Assembly: GCA_041664985.1 (NCBI GenBank)
Contig: JBAYJS010000009.1
Location: 1-31,928, forward strand
Direction: 5' to 3'
From: JBAYJS01 sp041664985
GTDB lineage: Bacteria > Patescibacteriota > Patescibacteriia > Buchananbacterales > UBA6539
DNA length: 31,928 bases
Position 1 is the first letter of the stretch. Each line of letters opens with the position of its first letter. Below the pieces are notes generated by a model, which ran no database searches, was not told the origin of the DNA, and worked only from the letters and a program-made list of their open reading frames with translations. Positions 7,716 to 14,368 of this stretch are shown one piece after another. Both the position numbers and the translations under genes were made by a program.

Positions 7716-8456
7716 ATGACCTATTTATTTAACACCGTTTTGTTTCAGCCACTTTTAAATCTTTTAGTCTTTTTTTATAATGTTATTCCTGGCCACGATG
7801 TTGGGATTGCCATTATTCTTTTAACTTTGGTTATTAAATTAATTTTATATCCTTTCTCTTTGCAATCGATCCGCTCGCAAAAAGCGTTGCAAAATTTACA
7901 ACCAAAAATTGACGCGGTAAAAAAACAGTATAAAGATGATAAAGAAAAACAAGCCAAAGAAATGATGGCTTTATATAAATCAGAAAAAGTTAATCCCCTT
8001 TCTTCTTGTTTGCCTTTATTAATCCAACTGCCATTTTTAATCGCGGTTTATCAGGTTTTTCGAACCGGGTTGGATTCCAGCAGTTTAAATTTACTTTATC
8101 CCTTTGTTCAAAATCCCGGCCATTTAAATTCAATCTCTCTTGGTTTGATTGATTTATCAAAACCAAACGTAGCGCTGGCTTTTTTAACCGGTTTGGCCCA
8201 GTTTTGGCAAACCAAAATGTTAATTGTCAAAAGACCACCCAAGAAAATGCCTGGAGCAAAAGATGAAGATATGATGGCGATTATGAACCAGCAAATGCTT
8301 TATTTTATGCCGGTTTTGACCGTAATTATCAGCGTGGGTTTGCCCTCCGGCTTGGTTTTATATTGGTTTTTAATGACGGTTTTGACCGCCGCACAGCAGC
8401 TTTGGATGTTTCGCAAAGATAAAACCAAAGAAGTTGAAGTGATTAATACTAAATAG
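7716..8456 (+). CDS. yidC: Membrane protein insertase YidC (Oxa1 family)
   Basis: YidC inserts and folds integral membrane proteins, including F0 subunits a and c encoded later in this window. The product is 246 residues from the ATG at 7716; an in-frame TTG at 7701 would add five residues and is less likely. It is the short form without the large periplasmic domain of Gram-negative YidC. Hydrophobic segments flank the hallmark cytoplasmic hairpin (SQKALQNLQPKIDAVKKQYK) and the region NPLSSCLPLLIQLPFLIAVY. The C-terminus has two more membrane segments around MLYFMPVLTVIISVGLPSGL and a basic tail. It lies 27 bases after yidD and one base before the next gene. Confidence 0.95.
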   Translation: MTYLFNTVLFQPLLNLLVFFYNVIPGHDVGIAIILLTLVIKLILYPFSLQSIRSQKALQNLQPKIDAVKKQYKDDKEKQAKEMMALYKSEKVNPLSSCLPLLIQLPFLIAVYQVFRTGLDSSSLNLLYPFVQNPGHLNSISLGLIDLSKPNVALAFLTGLAQFWQTKMLIVKRPPKKMPGAKDEDMMAIMNQQMLYFMPVLTVIISVGLPSGLVLYWFLMTVLTAAQQLWMFRKDKTKEVEVINTK

Positions 8457-8457
8457 T

Positions 8458-8742
8458 ATGTTAATTTCCAGCGTTGATTTAATTAATTTGCCGGTGTTTT
8501 CCCAAAGTGGCAAACATTTAGGCAAAATTATTTCTTTTGATGTTGATATTGATTTAAAACTGATTAAACAGTTTTATGTCAAAACTGGTTTAATTAAAGG
8601 TTTGTGGCATCAGCAATTATTAATCAGCCCAAGCCAAGTAATTTCAATCAGTAAAGAAAAAATGGTTGTTGATGATGGGGTAATTTCGAATTTAGCCAAA
8701 GAGACGGAAAAAATGACTGTTGCCACTCCGGTGACTGAATAA
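8458..8742 (+). CDS. PRC-barrel domain protein
   Basis: This 94-residue protein has the start typical of PRC-barrel proteins (SVDLINLPVFSQSGKHLGKIISFDVD), in which a short beta-barrel follows a motif of the type L-x-G-x-x-V/I. PRC barrels occur in RimM-type ribosome maturation factors and photosystem H subunits. Here the domain stands alone with a short acidic C-terminal tail, and the function is unknown. It starts one base after the yidC stop, so it belongs to the operon, and a strong terminator follows. In many bacteria the position after yidC is taken by jag/khpB, which is not seen here. Confidence 0.75.
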   Translation: MLISSVDLINLPVFSQSGKHLGKIISFDVDIDLKLIKQFYVKTGLIKGLWHQQLLISPSQVISISKEKMVVDDGVISNLAKETEKMTVATPVTE

Positions 8743-8761
8743 AATATTTCAAATAGACTGA

Positions 8762-8788
8762 GCCGGTTGCCTTTGGCGACCGGTTTTT
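8762..8788 (+). terminator. Terminator of the rpmH-yidC operon
   Basis: CCGGTTGCC (8763-8771) pairs with GGCGACCGG (8775-8783) across a TTT loop, with one G:U, and is followed by TTTTT. The GGCGACCGG core recurs in the rpsT terminator. Confidence 0.85.
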
Positions 8789-8794
8789 GGTTAT

Positions 8795-8824
8795 AAAAAA
8801 AGAGGCCGATAAAAATTATCAGCC
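8795..8824 (-). terminator. Terminator of the radical SAM gene
   Basis: On minus, GGCTGATAA (8824-8816) pairs with TTATCGGCC (8812-8804), with one G:U, followed by a T-rich tail (8803-8795). It lies back to back with the plus-strand terminator. Confidence 0.8.
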
Positions 8825-8841
8825 TAAAGTTAAAGGTTTGG

Positions 8842-10356
8842 CTATTTGATCCAGCCCTGACCAAACTGTCGGTGCAAGGTTTGGTCTAGCTCTCGAAATG
8901 ACCGGTCCCACTCCGGAACTCGATTGATCTGTGCTTTGGCATGTGGGCCATAGCGCTGGGGACTAAAGAACTTTTGCATCACCTCGGTTCTTAAGTGTTG
9001 CAATTCTTGGGCAGTGGTGCCTGGTGCTTTGATGATCGGAAACTCAGTTGACATTAGTGAGTAATTTCGGCCATCACCCTCAAGCAGGTCTCTTTGTTGG
9101 AGTTGTCTAAACTCCGGAGTGTAAAGAGGGTAAACCATCCAGGAGATTCGAATTGTGTCGCACTCAGTTGCCAAAATCGCTTCGCCTTCTTCACGAATGT
9201 CAGCTACTGTCTCCACTCGGCCCTCAAAAATCCCGCCGAAGATATAGTAGAATTTAGACATGATCTTAATATCTTTTAGCACCTGCGCTACTTGTTGAGT
9301 CTTGGCTTGCCATTTAGCGATACTCATTGAAGTACCACTTTTTAGACGGTTGGTCAGCGATTCCACGCCAAACCCGATTTGGGTACAACCGCCATTTTTC
9401 ATAATCTCAAAGCACTCCAAATCGACGTCCAATCGGCACATAGCGTACCATTTTAGTCCAGTTTTACCGACCTTTTGGCACAACTCACGTAGCCACTCTT
9501 TGTTGTGATTTTGGTTGCCTACTGTTCCGGGTGCGTTCAGGTCGACACAGAATCCGAAGTTTGTCCCGTATTCTTTCTGACAAAATCGGATTTCTTCGGT
9601 AATGTCGCCAATGTCGCGATACAAAACTGCGGGTTGTCCTTGGCAACAAGGAAACATCCTCTTTGAAGAACAGAACCGGCAATTGTACGGACAACCGCGT
9701 GACCAAACAAACAAGGCCACCCCTCTTTGTTGACTTGGTGCCGGATAGTACAGGCCGTAGCGTCGGCTTTTAAGCATTTTGTCTTTTGGCCGCAAAGGCA
9801 TTGGGTTTAAGCGCGGGTCAAAACGATAAAGATGATTGGCCCACAACTTGCCTTGGTGATAAACAATGCCGTCCACGTCGTTGGCTTTAATCTGGCCATT
9901 GAGATATTGGAAAATTCCAACAATGCTCAACTCCCCTTCTCCAGCAACCACGAAATCAAACAACGGTTTGCCATTAGTGGTTTGGGTCAAAACTTCCTTG
10001 GGCGCGCTGGCAGCGTGGTAACCGCCGACTACAGTGATAATCTTTGATTGAGCCAGTTTTACCTTTTGAGCCAGCTCCCTGGTTTTGTTGTAGTTGAAAG
10101 TCAGGCAGGAAAAACAAACCGCTTGCGGATTGCCGGCCAAAGCTTCTTGGACGCTGACAACATCAGAGCGAGGCCAGACAAGCTCAACCTCAAAACCGTT
10201 TTTTGCAAGCCATGAGGCCACATAGCCAGCGCCAATTGGTTCATGATCTCGGAAGTTGATGTCATCGACTTGGTCTTGGCAAACACCGCCTTGCCGGCGT
10301 AAGTCAGAAACCATTTTGGCACTGCCAACATCTACCACATTAACTCGCTTAATCAT
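8842..10356 (-). CDS. B12-binding-type radical SAM protein
   Basis: The 504-residue protein has an N-terminal cobalamin-binding-like Rossmann domain (about 1-165) with EPIGAGYVASWLAKNGFEVEL and the VVGGYHAASAPKEVL segment usual in this class. A radical SAM core follows with the 4Fe-4S ligands C222-x3-C226-x2-C229 in RGCPYNCRFC. The canonical DxHxxG cobalamin His motif is not evident, so cofactor binding is uncertain. The overall layout resembles BchE/methyltransferase-like (class B) enzymes; the substrate is unknown. I chose ATG 10356 because AAAGGAG lies six bases upstream; a TTG at 10374 would include that SD in the gene. It is GC-richer than flanking genes. It lies behind the TrmB-like regulator gene, separated by a hairpin terminator, so the two may form a regulated unit. 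Confidence 0.88.
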   Translation of the reverse strand: MIKRVNVVDVGSAKMVSDLRRQGGVCQDQVDDINFRDHEPIGAGYVASWLAKNGFEVELVWPRSDVVSVQEALAGNPQAVCFSCLTFNYNKTRELAQKVKLAQSKIITVVGGYHAASAPKEVLTQTTNGKPLFDFVVAGEGELSIVGIFQYLNGQIKANDVDGIVYHQGKLWANHLYRFDPRLNPMPLRPKDKMLKSRRYGLYYPAPSQQRGVALFVWSRGCPYNCRFCSSKRMFPCCQGQPAVLYRDIGDITEEIRFCQKEYGTNFGFCVDLNAPGTVGNQNHNKEWLRELCQKVGKTGLKWYAMCRLDVDLECFEIMKNGGCTQIGFGVESLTNRLKSGTSMSIAKWQAKTQQVAQVLKDIKIMSKFYYIFGGIFEGRVETVADIREEGEAILATECDTIRISWMVYPLYTPEFRQLQQRDLLEGDGRNYSLMSTEFPIIKAPGTTAQELQHLRTEVMQKFFSPQRYGPHAKAQINRVPEWDRSFRELDQTLHRQFGQGWIK

Positions 10357-10362
10357 AACTTG

Positions 10363-10369
10363 CTCCTTT
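10363..10369 (-). promoter_or_regulatory. SD that fixes the radical SAM start
   Basis: AAAGGAG on minus, six bases before ATG 10356. It falls inside the reading frame if translation began at the upstream TTG (10374), which argues against that start. Confidence 0.7.
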
Positions 10370-10413
10370 ATCAACCGCTAGGTTGGTAATGTTGCATCCT
10401 CAAAGCGATCCAG

Positions 10414-10439
10414 CAAAAAGTCGAGCGACTGGCTCGACT
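10414..10439 (-). terminator. Terminator or attenuator between TrmB-like gene and radical SAM gene
   Basis: On minus, AGTCGAGC (10439-10432) pairs perfectly with GCTCGACT (10426-10419), followed by TTTT. An outer inverted repeat AAGCGAT (10403-10409) / ATCGCTT (10446-10452) brackets it, so a longer alternative structure is possible. It sits 60 bases before the radical SAM ATG and could act as an attenuator. Confidence 0.7.
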
Positions 10440-10467
10440 AGATAAATCGCTTAATTGGATGGGCAAG

Positions 10468-11253
10468 CTATGGTTTAGGCTCTAAAAGTTTCCACATCAT
10501 TTCAAAATAGACTCGATGAGTTTGAGCAAAGTCTTTGCTTTCTATTACCATAATGATATTTTCTTCTCTGGTTGAAAACATGGCAATTTTGTCACCAAAA
10601 ATTATTTCTGACGAAGGAAATTCAAATCCCTTTGGTGCCAATCTGGTTTCGCGGTTGTATTTTTTGTCTGCTTCGTACATTTTTACTGCCAATTTGGAAT
10701 TTTCATTTATTGCCCGACTGGAGATTCCCATAGTTGATTTCTTTTTTTGTATTTCATCTAGAAAATCTTCACCAATAAACTTTACAAAAGTTTCAATCCT
10801 GGAAATGCTTAAAAAGTTTTCACCACCGAAGCTTAAGATTTCGTCCCAAACTTTTCTAAAGCCATCTTTTCCGGTATAAACTCTGATTTGTGGCTTGAAA
10901 TTTTCAGCTGCGTTTACACTTTTAATAATCGGTAAAATATCCTCGACTAGATTTTTTGCTTTTGTTAACTCTTGATGTTTTTGATTCAAAAGATTATAGA
11001 ATTTATTGGTTGGATTTTCTACTACAATTCGACGTTTTAAGCCCTGTTTAACTTCAGCCAAAAATCCCCCCTTCTTTAATTTTTCAACAATATCGTAAAC
11101 TGTACCACGACTTAAGCCGGTATCTTTGGCTAAATCAATAACACTTGAGTATCTTCGCTCCAAGGCAGCTGAATAAACTTGAGCCTCTTTTTTTTCTAAC
11201 CCTAGTTGTAAAAGGGCTTGATTTAATTGATTTTCTTCAATTTTATTTAACAT
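10468..11253 (-). CDS. TrmB-family transcriptional regulator
   Basis: The 261-residue protein has the TrmB winged helix-turn-helix at its N-terminus (about residues 8-85): LLQLGLEKKEAQVYSAALE, then the recognition helix region DLAKDTGLSRGTVYDIVEKLKKGGFL. A short coiled-coil-like helix (QKHQELTKAKNLVEDIL) and a C-terminal ligand-sensing-like region (RVYTGKDGFRKVWDEIL onward) follow. TrmB proteins, best known from archaea, sense sugars and repress or activate transport and metabolic genes; the ligand here is unknown. An 18-bp palindrome lies 27 bases upstream and may be its own operator. The gene is AT-rich like the core genes. The likely targets are itself and the downstream radical SAM gene (inference). 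Confidence 0.85.
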   Translation of the reverse strand: MLNKIEENQLNQALLQLGLEKKEAQVYSAALERRYSSVIDLAKDTGLSRGTVYDIVEKLKKGGFLAEVKQGLKRRIVVENPTNKFYNLLNQKHQELTKAKNLVEDILPIIKSVNAAENFKPQIRVYTGKDGFRKVWDEILSFGGENFLSISRIETFVKFIGEDFLDEIQKKKSTMGISSRAINENSKLAVKMYEADKKYNRETRLAPKGFEFPSSEIIFGDKIAMFSTREENIIMVIESKDFAQTHRVYFEMMWKLLEPKP

Positions 11254-11279
11254 TTTATTATGGTTTAATTATTAAATTA

Positions 11280-11297
11280 TGTCAATTGTAATTGGCA
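11280..11297 (-). promoter_or_regulatory. Candidate operator palindrome overlapping a TTGACA element
   Basis: TGTCAATT (11280-11287) and AATTGGCA (11290-11297) form an 18-bp inverted repeat with one mismatch, around GT. Its left arm read on minus is TTGACA, spaced 17 bases from CATAAT (11262-11257), which ends three bases before the ATG. The operator would thus cover the -35. A promoter so close implies a leaderless transcript or a different -10. Confidence 0.5.
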
Positions 11298-11350
11298 TTT
11301 ATAAATAAAATATATAATTTTTTGTTTATTTTTAGCTAAAAATTAGTGAT

Positions 11351-11377
11351 TAAAAAAATGACGGTTTATATCGTCAT
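11351..11377 (-). terminator. Second terminator-like hairpin behind the first carbonic-anhydrase-like gene
   Basis: On minus, ATGACG (11377-11372) pairs with CGTCAT (11363-11358) and is followed by a run of T. It lies about 75 bases beyond the terminator at 11423-11451 and upstream of the TrmB promoter region. Confidence 0.6.
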
Positions 11378-11422
11378 ATTACTAAATTAATTAGATTTAG
11401 GCAAGGATTTACATATTTTTTA

Positions 11423-11451
11423 AAAAAAGAGGACTCGGTTGATTGAGTCCT
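11423..11451 (-). terminator. Terminator overlapping the stop of the first carbonic-anhydrase-like gene
   Basis: On minus, AGGACTC (11451-11445) pairs with GAGTCCT (11436-11430), then C and seven T. The first stem base lies in the TAG stop codon. Confidence 0.85.
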
Positions 11452-11857
11452 ATTCAAGATGCAAATTGCCGGTAGCTGTCCCCAGGATAATTCCCGTTTG
11501 GATCTTAAGGTCGAGAAACTTGTTTCTGAGGTAGACCCTGATTCTTGACAAATCAAGCTTTTGGGTCTCGTTTTCCTCGTCCCAGTCAGCGATACCATAG
11601 GCACCGCAGTCATCATGGGCAAGGACAAGCACCGAAGTGATTCCGTGCAGCTTTTGGGCCAATCGAATTTGCCGAAGCAAAGTCCAACGTTCCCAAGGCC
11701 GCCACCAGGGGGCAAGGAGTCCTTTGGCTGAGCCAGCTAAGGAAACCAGGTCATATTCTCCGACCCGTAGTCCAAGCCTGTTTAGGATCGCAGGCAACTC
11801 TGCCTGTAGCCTGTAATCCATACAACAAATTACTAGTGCTTTGCATCCGTGTGGCAT
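11450..11857 (-). CDS. Beta-carbonic-anhydrase-like protein, copy 1 (GC-rich)
   Basis: This 135-residue protein has the beta-carbonic-anhydrase metal-site pattern: C12-x-D14-x-R16 in CCMDYR, SLAGSAKG, and H81-x-x-C84 in HDDCGAYG. Classical beta-CAs hydrate CO2 using Zn held by Cys, His and Cys, with the Asp-Arg dyad; they are about 200 residues, so this is a minimal version and activity is not assured. The start has a strong SD (AAGGAGG, 11864-11870, six bases upstream). The gene is GC-richer than its neighbours, has its own promoter (11939-11967) and a terminator overlapping the stop. It is clearly paralogous to the next gene (12035-12451), sharing CKALVI.CMD.R, SLAG.AK and KLHGI...HD.CGAYGIAD, yet its composition differs, suggesting separate acquisition rather than recent tandem duplication. 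Confidence 0.82.
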   Translation of the reverse strand: MPHGCKALVICCMDYRLQAELPAILNRLGLRVGEYDLVSLAGSAKGLLAPWWRPWERWTLLRQIRLAQKLHGITSVLVLAHDDCGAYGIADWDEENETQKLDLSRIRVYLRNKFLDLKIQTGIILGTATGNLHLE

Positions 11858-11863
11858 GCAATT

Positions 11864-11870
11864 CCTCCTT
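11864..11870 (-). promoter_or_regulatory. Strong Shine-Dalgarno of carbonic-anhydrase-like copy 1
   Basis: AAGGAGG lies six bases before the ATG. Most core genes in the window lack such a site. Upstream in the leader, TGCCT (11881-11885) and AGGCA (11916-11920) can pair around a smaller CGG/CCG stem. Confidence 0.75.
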
Positions 11871-11938
11871 GTTCAAATCATGCCTAGTCTTTAAGTTGCG
11901 CATTCGGAACTCCCGAGGCACTTTTAAAAGATTAACTA

Positions 11939-11967
11939 TTTTTAGCATAAAAATAACTTTCTGTCAA
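11939..11967 (-). promoter_or_regulatory. Promoter of carbonic-anhydrase-like copy 1
   Basis: On minus TTGACA (11967-11962), 17 bases ending in TGC, then TAAAAA (11944-11939). Layout and spacing match the promoters at 547-575 and 26111-26139. The leader would be about 75 nt. Confidence 0.6.
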
Positions 11968-11987
11968 TGGTTTTAAAAATAAAAAAC

Positions 11988-12016
11988 AAAAAAAGACCTA
12001 ATTTTAGGCCTTTTTT
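11988..12016. terminator. Terminator behind carbonic-anhydrase-like copy 2 / atp operon
   Basis: GACCTAA (11995-12001) pairs with TTAGGCC (12004-12010), with one G:U; the hairpin is short-looped. A-run on the left and T-run on the right allow function in both directions. On minus it would end the transcript coming from atpC and the gene at 12035-12451. Confidence 0.7.
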
Positions 12017-12034
12017 ATGTAGAGTGGTTTAAAA

Positions 12035-12451
12035 CTAAATTTTAACCGGAGTCAGACTGAGTTTTCCGCTGGGTACGCCCTTGATGATGTATAGTTTAAC
12101 CTTTAGGTCCGGATAATTTTGGTTGATTTTGGTTTGGATTGAGGCTAAATCACTAAGCTGAGTTTTTTCTTCTTCAGCTGGATCAGCAATACCATAGGCG
12201 CCACAGTTATCATGATATAAAATTACAATTTCGCTGATACCATGGAGTTTTTTTGAAAGCTCAATTTGTTTAAATAACATTTCGCATTCGCCCGGTTGTT
12301 CAGATAAAGCGCATTTAGCAGCACCTGCCAAAGAAACGGTATCAAAATCGCCTTCAGCATAACCTTCTTTGGCCAAAAGTTCGGATAAAACGCTTGGCTT
12401 GATTCGAAAGTCCATGCAGCGGATGACTAAAGCTTTGCAAGTATGAGACAT
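12035..12451 (-). CDS. Beta-carbonic-anhydrase-like protein, copy 2
   Basis: The 138-residue protein has C12-x-D14-x-R16 in RCMDFR, SLAGAAKC, and H80-x-x-C83 in HDNCGAYG, the metal and dyad residues of beta-carbonic anhydrases, in a shortened frame. It aligns along its whole length with the gene at 11450-11857 but is AT-rich like the core genes and has no strong SD. It starts 45 bases after the atpC stop on the same strand with no terminator in between, so it may be the last gene of the ATP synthase operon. A link between CO2/bicarbonate chemistry and proton flux is possible but only inferred. A non-enzymatic or altered-substrate role is also open. Confidence 0.82.
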   Translation of the reverse strand: MSHTCKALVIRCMDFRIKPSVLSELLAKEGYAEGDFDTVSLAGAAKCALSEQPGECEMLFKQIELSKKLHGISEIVILYHDNCGAYGIADPAEEEKTQLSDLASIQTKINQNYPDLKVKLYIIKGVPSGKLSLTPVKI

Positions 12452-12490
12452 AGATTAGATATTAGGTTAATAGAGGTTAGGTTGATAGGT
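12452..12490. repeat. Degenerate TTAG/ATTAGG-type intergenic repeat
   Basis: The atpC-CA2 gap reads AGATTAGATATTAGGTTAAT and continues with GGTTAGG and GATAGG, a run of degenerate 6-7-base TTAGG/ATTAG units. Similar low-complexity tracts lie at 18160-18300, 21113-21206 and 30326-30360. Confidence 0.4.
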
Positions 12491-12496
12491 TTTTGG

Positions 12497-12949
12497 TTAT
12501 TCGGCTTGAGGGGGTTGATTGGTAATATTTGGCTGATAGGTTTTTTTCTTTTTGGCAACCCTTAAACGAGCCAATTCTTTTTCAATCTTTGAGGCCAGGG
12601 CGGTATATTCAACTTCTTCTTTGTTTTTTAATTCGCTCATTAGTTTTTGGGCTCGTTCTTTGGCTTCGATTGCTCTGGCTTCGTCGATTTCTTCGGCACG
12701 TTCAGCCGATTCGGTTAAAACTAAAACTTCATTTTGTTTAATTTCCAAAAATCCGCCGGAAACTGCCATGATTTCTTGCTCGTTGCCATTTTTGACTACC
12801 AATTCGCCAGCCTGAACTATTGCCACCAATGGAATATGGTGGGGTAAAACCGTGATTTGGCCCAGTTCGGTTGGAATAGTCACTTGATCAATTTCTTTTT
12901 CGTAGACTATTTTTTCCGGCACGACAATTTTAAATTTAATTTTTGCCAT
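12497..12949 (-). CDS. atpC: F1F0 ATP synthase epsilon subunit
   Basis: The epsilon subunit belongs to the F1 central stalk; it couples gamma to the c-ring and can inhibit ATP hydrolysis. The 150-residue product has the N-terminal beta-sandwich (KFKIVVPEKIVYEKEIDQVTI, then GQITVLPHHIPLVA) and a C-terminal helical hairpin rich in Ala, Glu and Arg (SAERAEEIDEARAIEAKERA). A basic, Pro/Gln-rich tail of about 20 residues (from KKKKTYQP) extends beyond the usual length. It is ten bases after atpD and last of the canonical atp genes. Confidence 0.95.
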   Translation of the reverse strand: MAKIKFKIVVPEKIVYEKEIDQVTIPTELGQITVLPHHIPLVAIVQAGELVVKNGNEQEIMAVSGGFLEIKQNEVLVLTESAERAEEIDEARAIEAKERAQKLMSELKNKEEVEYTALASKIEKELARLRVAKKKKTYQPNITNQPPQAE

Positions 12950-12959
12950 GAAATTGGAA

Positions 12960-14330
12960 TTATTTTTTTATTTCGTCAATTAAACCTTTCATATAAAATT
13001 CTTGTTCGCCAACGCCATCATACTCGCCGGTCAAAATCGCTTTAAAGCTTTTAATGGTATCAGCCAAAGAAACATATTTACCAGGCATGCCGGTAAAGGT
13101 TTCGGCCACAAAGAAAGGCTGAGATAAAAACTTTTGAATTTTTCTGGCGCGAGAAACGGTTAATTTATCCTCTGGAGACAATTCTTCCATGCCTAAAATG
13201 GCAATAATATCTTGTAAGTCTTTGTAGCGCTGTAAAACTTTTTGAACACCCCGGGCAACATCGTAATGCTCTTGGCCGACGATGTGCGGATCCAAAATGG
13301 TTGAAGAAGAATCCAATGGATCAACTGCCGGGTAAATACCCATATCAGATAAAGCGCGAGATAATACCACGGTCGAATCAAGGTGAGCAAAAGTGGTGGC
13401 TGGCGCCGGATCGGTTAAATCGTCAGCCGGCACGTAAACTGCCTGAACGGAAGTAATTGAACCTTTTTTGGTGGAAGTAATTCTTTCCTGCATTTCGCCC
13501 ATTTCGGTGGCCAAAGTTGGCTGATAACCCACAGCGGAAGGAATGCGACCTAGTAAGGCAGACACTTCGGAACCGGCCTGAGTAAAACGGAAAATATTAT
13601 CAATAAACAGTAAAACATCTTTGCCTTCTTGGTCGCGGAAATATTCAGCCATGGTTAAAGCGGATAAACCAACTCTTAAACGAGAACCCGGCGGTTCATT
13701 CATCTGGCCAAAAACCATGGCGGTTTTTTTAATAACGCCAGAAGCGGTCATATCACGGAATAAATCATTGCCTTCTCTGGTTCTTTCGCCAATACCGCCA
13801 AAAACAGAATAGCCGCCGTGCTGGGAAGCGATGTTTCGAATTAATTCTTGGATCACAACGGTTTTGCCGACACCGGCGCCGCCAAACAAACCAACTTTAC
13901 CACCTTTGACAAACGGACAAATCAAATCAATTACTTTAATGCCGGTTTCAAATATTTCAACCTTGTTTGATTGTTCGGAAAATTCCGGAGCTGGCCGGTG
14001 AATCGGCCATTTTTCCTTGGTAACGGCTGGTTCTTTTTCATCTAAAGGCTCACCTAAAACATTAAAAATTCGACCCAAAGTTTCCGGACCAACTGGGACG
14101 GAAATTCCTTGTTCCAAATCAGTGACTTCCAAACCGCGTTTTAAACCATCAGTTGCACCCATGGCAACCGCTCGGACCAAATTGCTGCCCAAGTGCTGCT
14201 GGGTTTCCAAAACCAAAGTCTCCGAGCCATTTTTTACTTCCAAGGCGTTATAAATCGCTGGCAGCTTTTTTTCAAAAGAAATGTCAACGACGGCACCGAT
14301 AATTTTTTTAATTTTTCCAATGTTTGCCAT
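12960..14330 (-). CDS. atpD: F1F0 ATP synthase beta subunit (catalytic)
   Basis: The beta subunit holds the catalytic nucleotide sites of F1. The 456-residue product has the N-terminal beta-barrel, Walker A GGAGVGKT (150-157) and the catalytic Glu182 in GERTREGND. The Walker B region LLFIDNIFRFTQAG follows, where DNI is the family's form. A variant of the DELSEED loop reads MEELSPED. Length is normal. No strong SD; the gap to atpG is 38 bases. All catalytic residues I can check are present, so it should be active. Confidence 0.98.
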   Translation of the reverse strand: MANIGKIKKIIGAVVDISFEKKLPAIYNALEVKNGSETLVLETQQHLGSNLVRAVAMGATDGLKRGLEVTDLEQGISVPVGPETLGRIFNVLGEPLDEKEPAVTKEKWPIHRPAPEFSEQSNKVEIFETGIKVIDLICPFVKGGKVGLFGGAGVGKTVVIQELIRNIASQHGGYSVFGGIGERTREGNDLFRDMTASGVIKKTAMVFGQMNEPPGSRLRVGLSALTMAEYFRDQEGKDVLLFIDNIFRFTQAGSEVSALLGRIPSAVGYQPTLATEMGEMQERITSTKKGSITSVQAVYVPADDLTDPAPATTFAHLDSTVVLSRALSDMGIYPAVDPLDSSSTILDPHIVGQEHYDVARGVQKVLQRYKDLQDIIAILGMEELSPEDKLTVSRARKIQKFLSQPFFVAETFTGMPGKYVSLADTIKSFKAILTGEYDGVGEQEFYMKGLIDEIKK

Positions 14331-14368
14331 AAAATATTAAATTATAATTATTAATTTGAAAAATTTAT

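Noticed and set aside
11374..11715. Minus 113-codon frame overlapping the first carbonic-anhydrase-like gene
   Set aside because: It is a different frame of the same strand, runs through the terminator, and lacks any start signal or motif.
11872..11895. GTTCAAATC resembling a tRNA T-loop
   Set aside because: No acceptor stem, D-arm or anticodon arm can be built around it.
11751..11948. Minus 65-codon frame over the leader and start of the first carbonic-anhydrase-like gene (possible leader peptide)
   Set aside because: It overlaps that gene in another frame with no SD of its own; the SD at 11864-11870 clearly serves the ATG at 11857.
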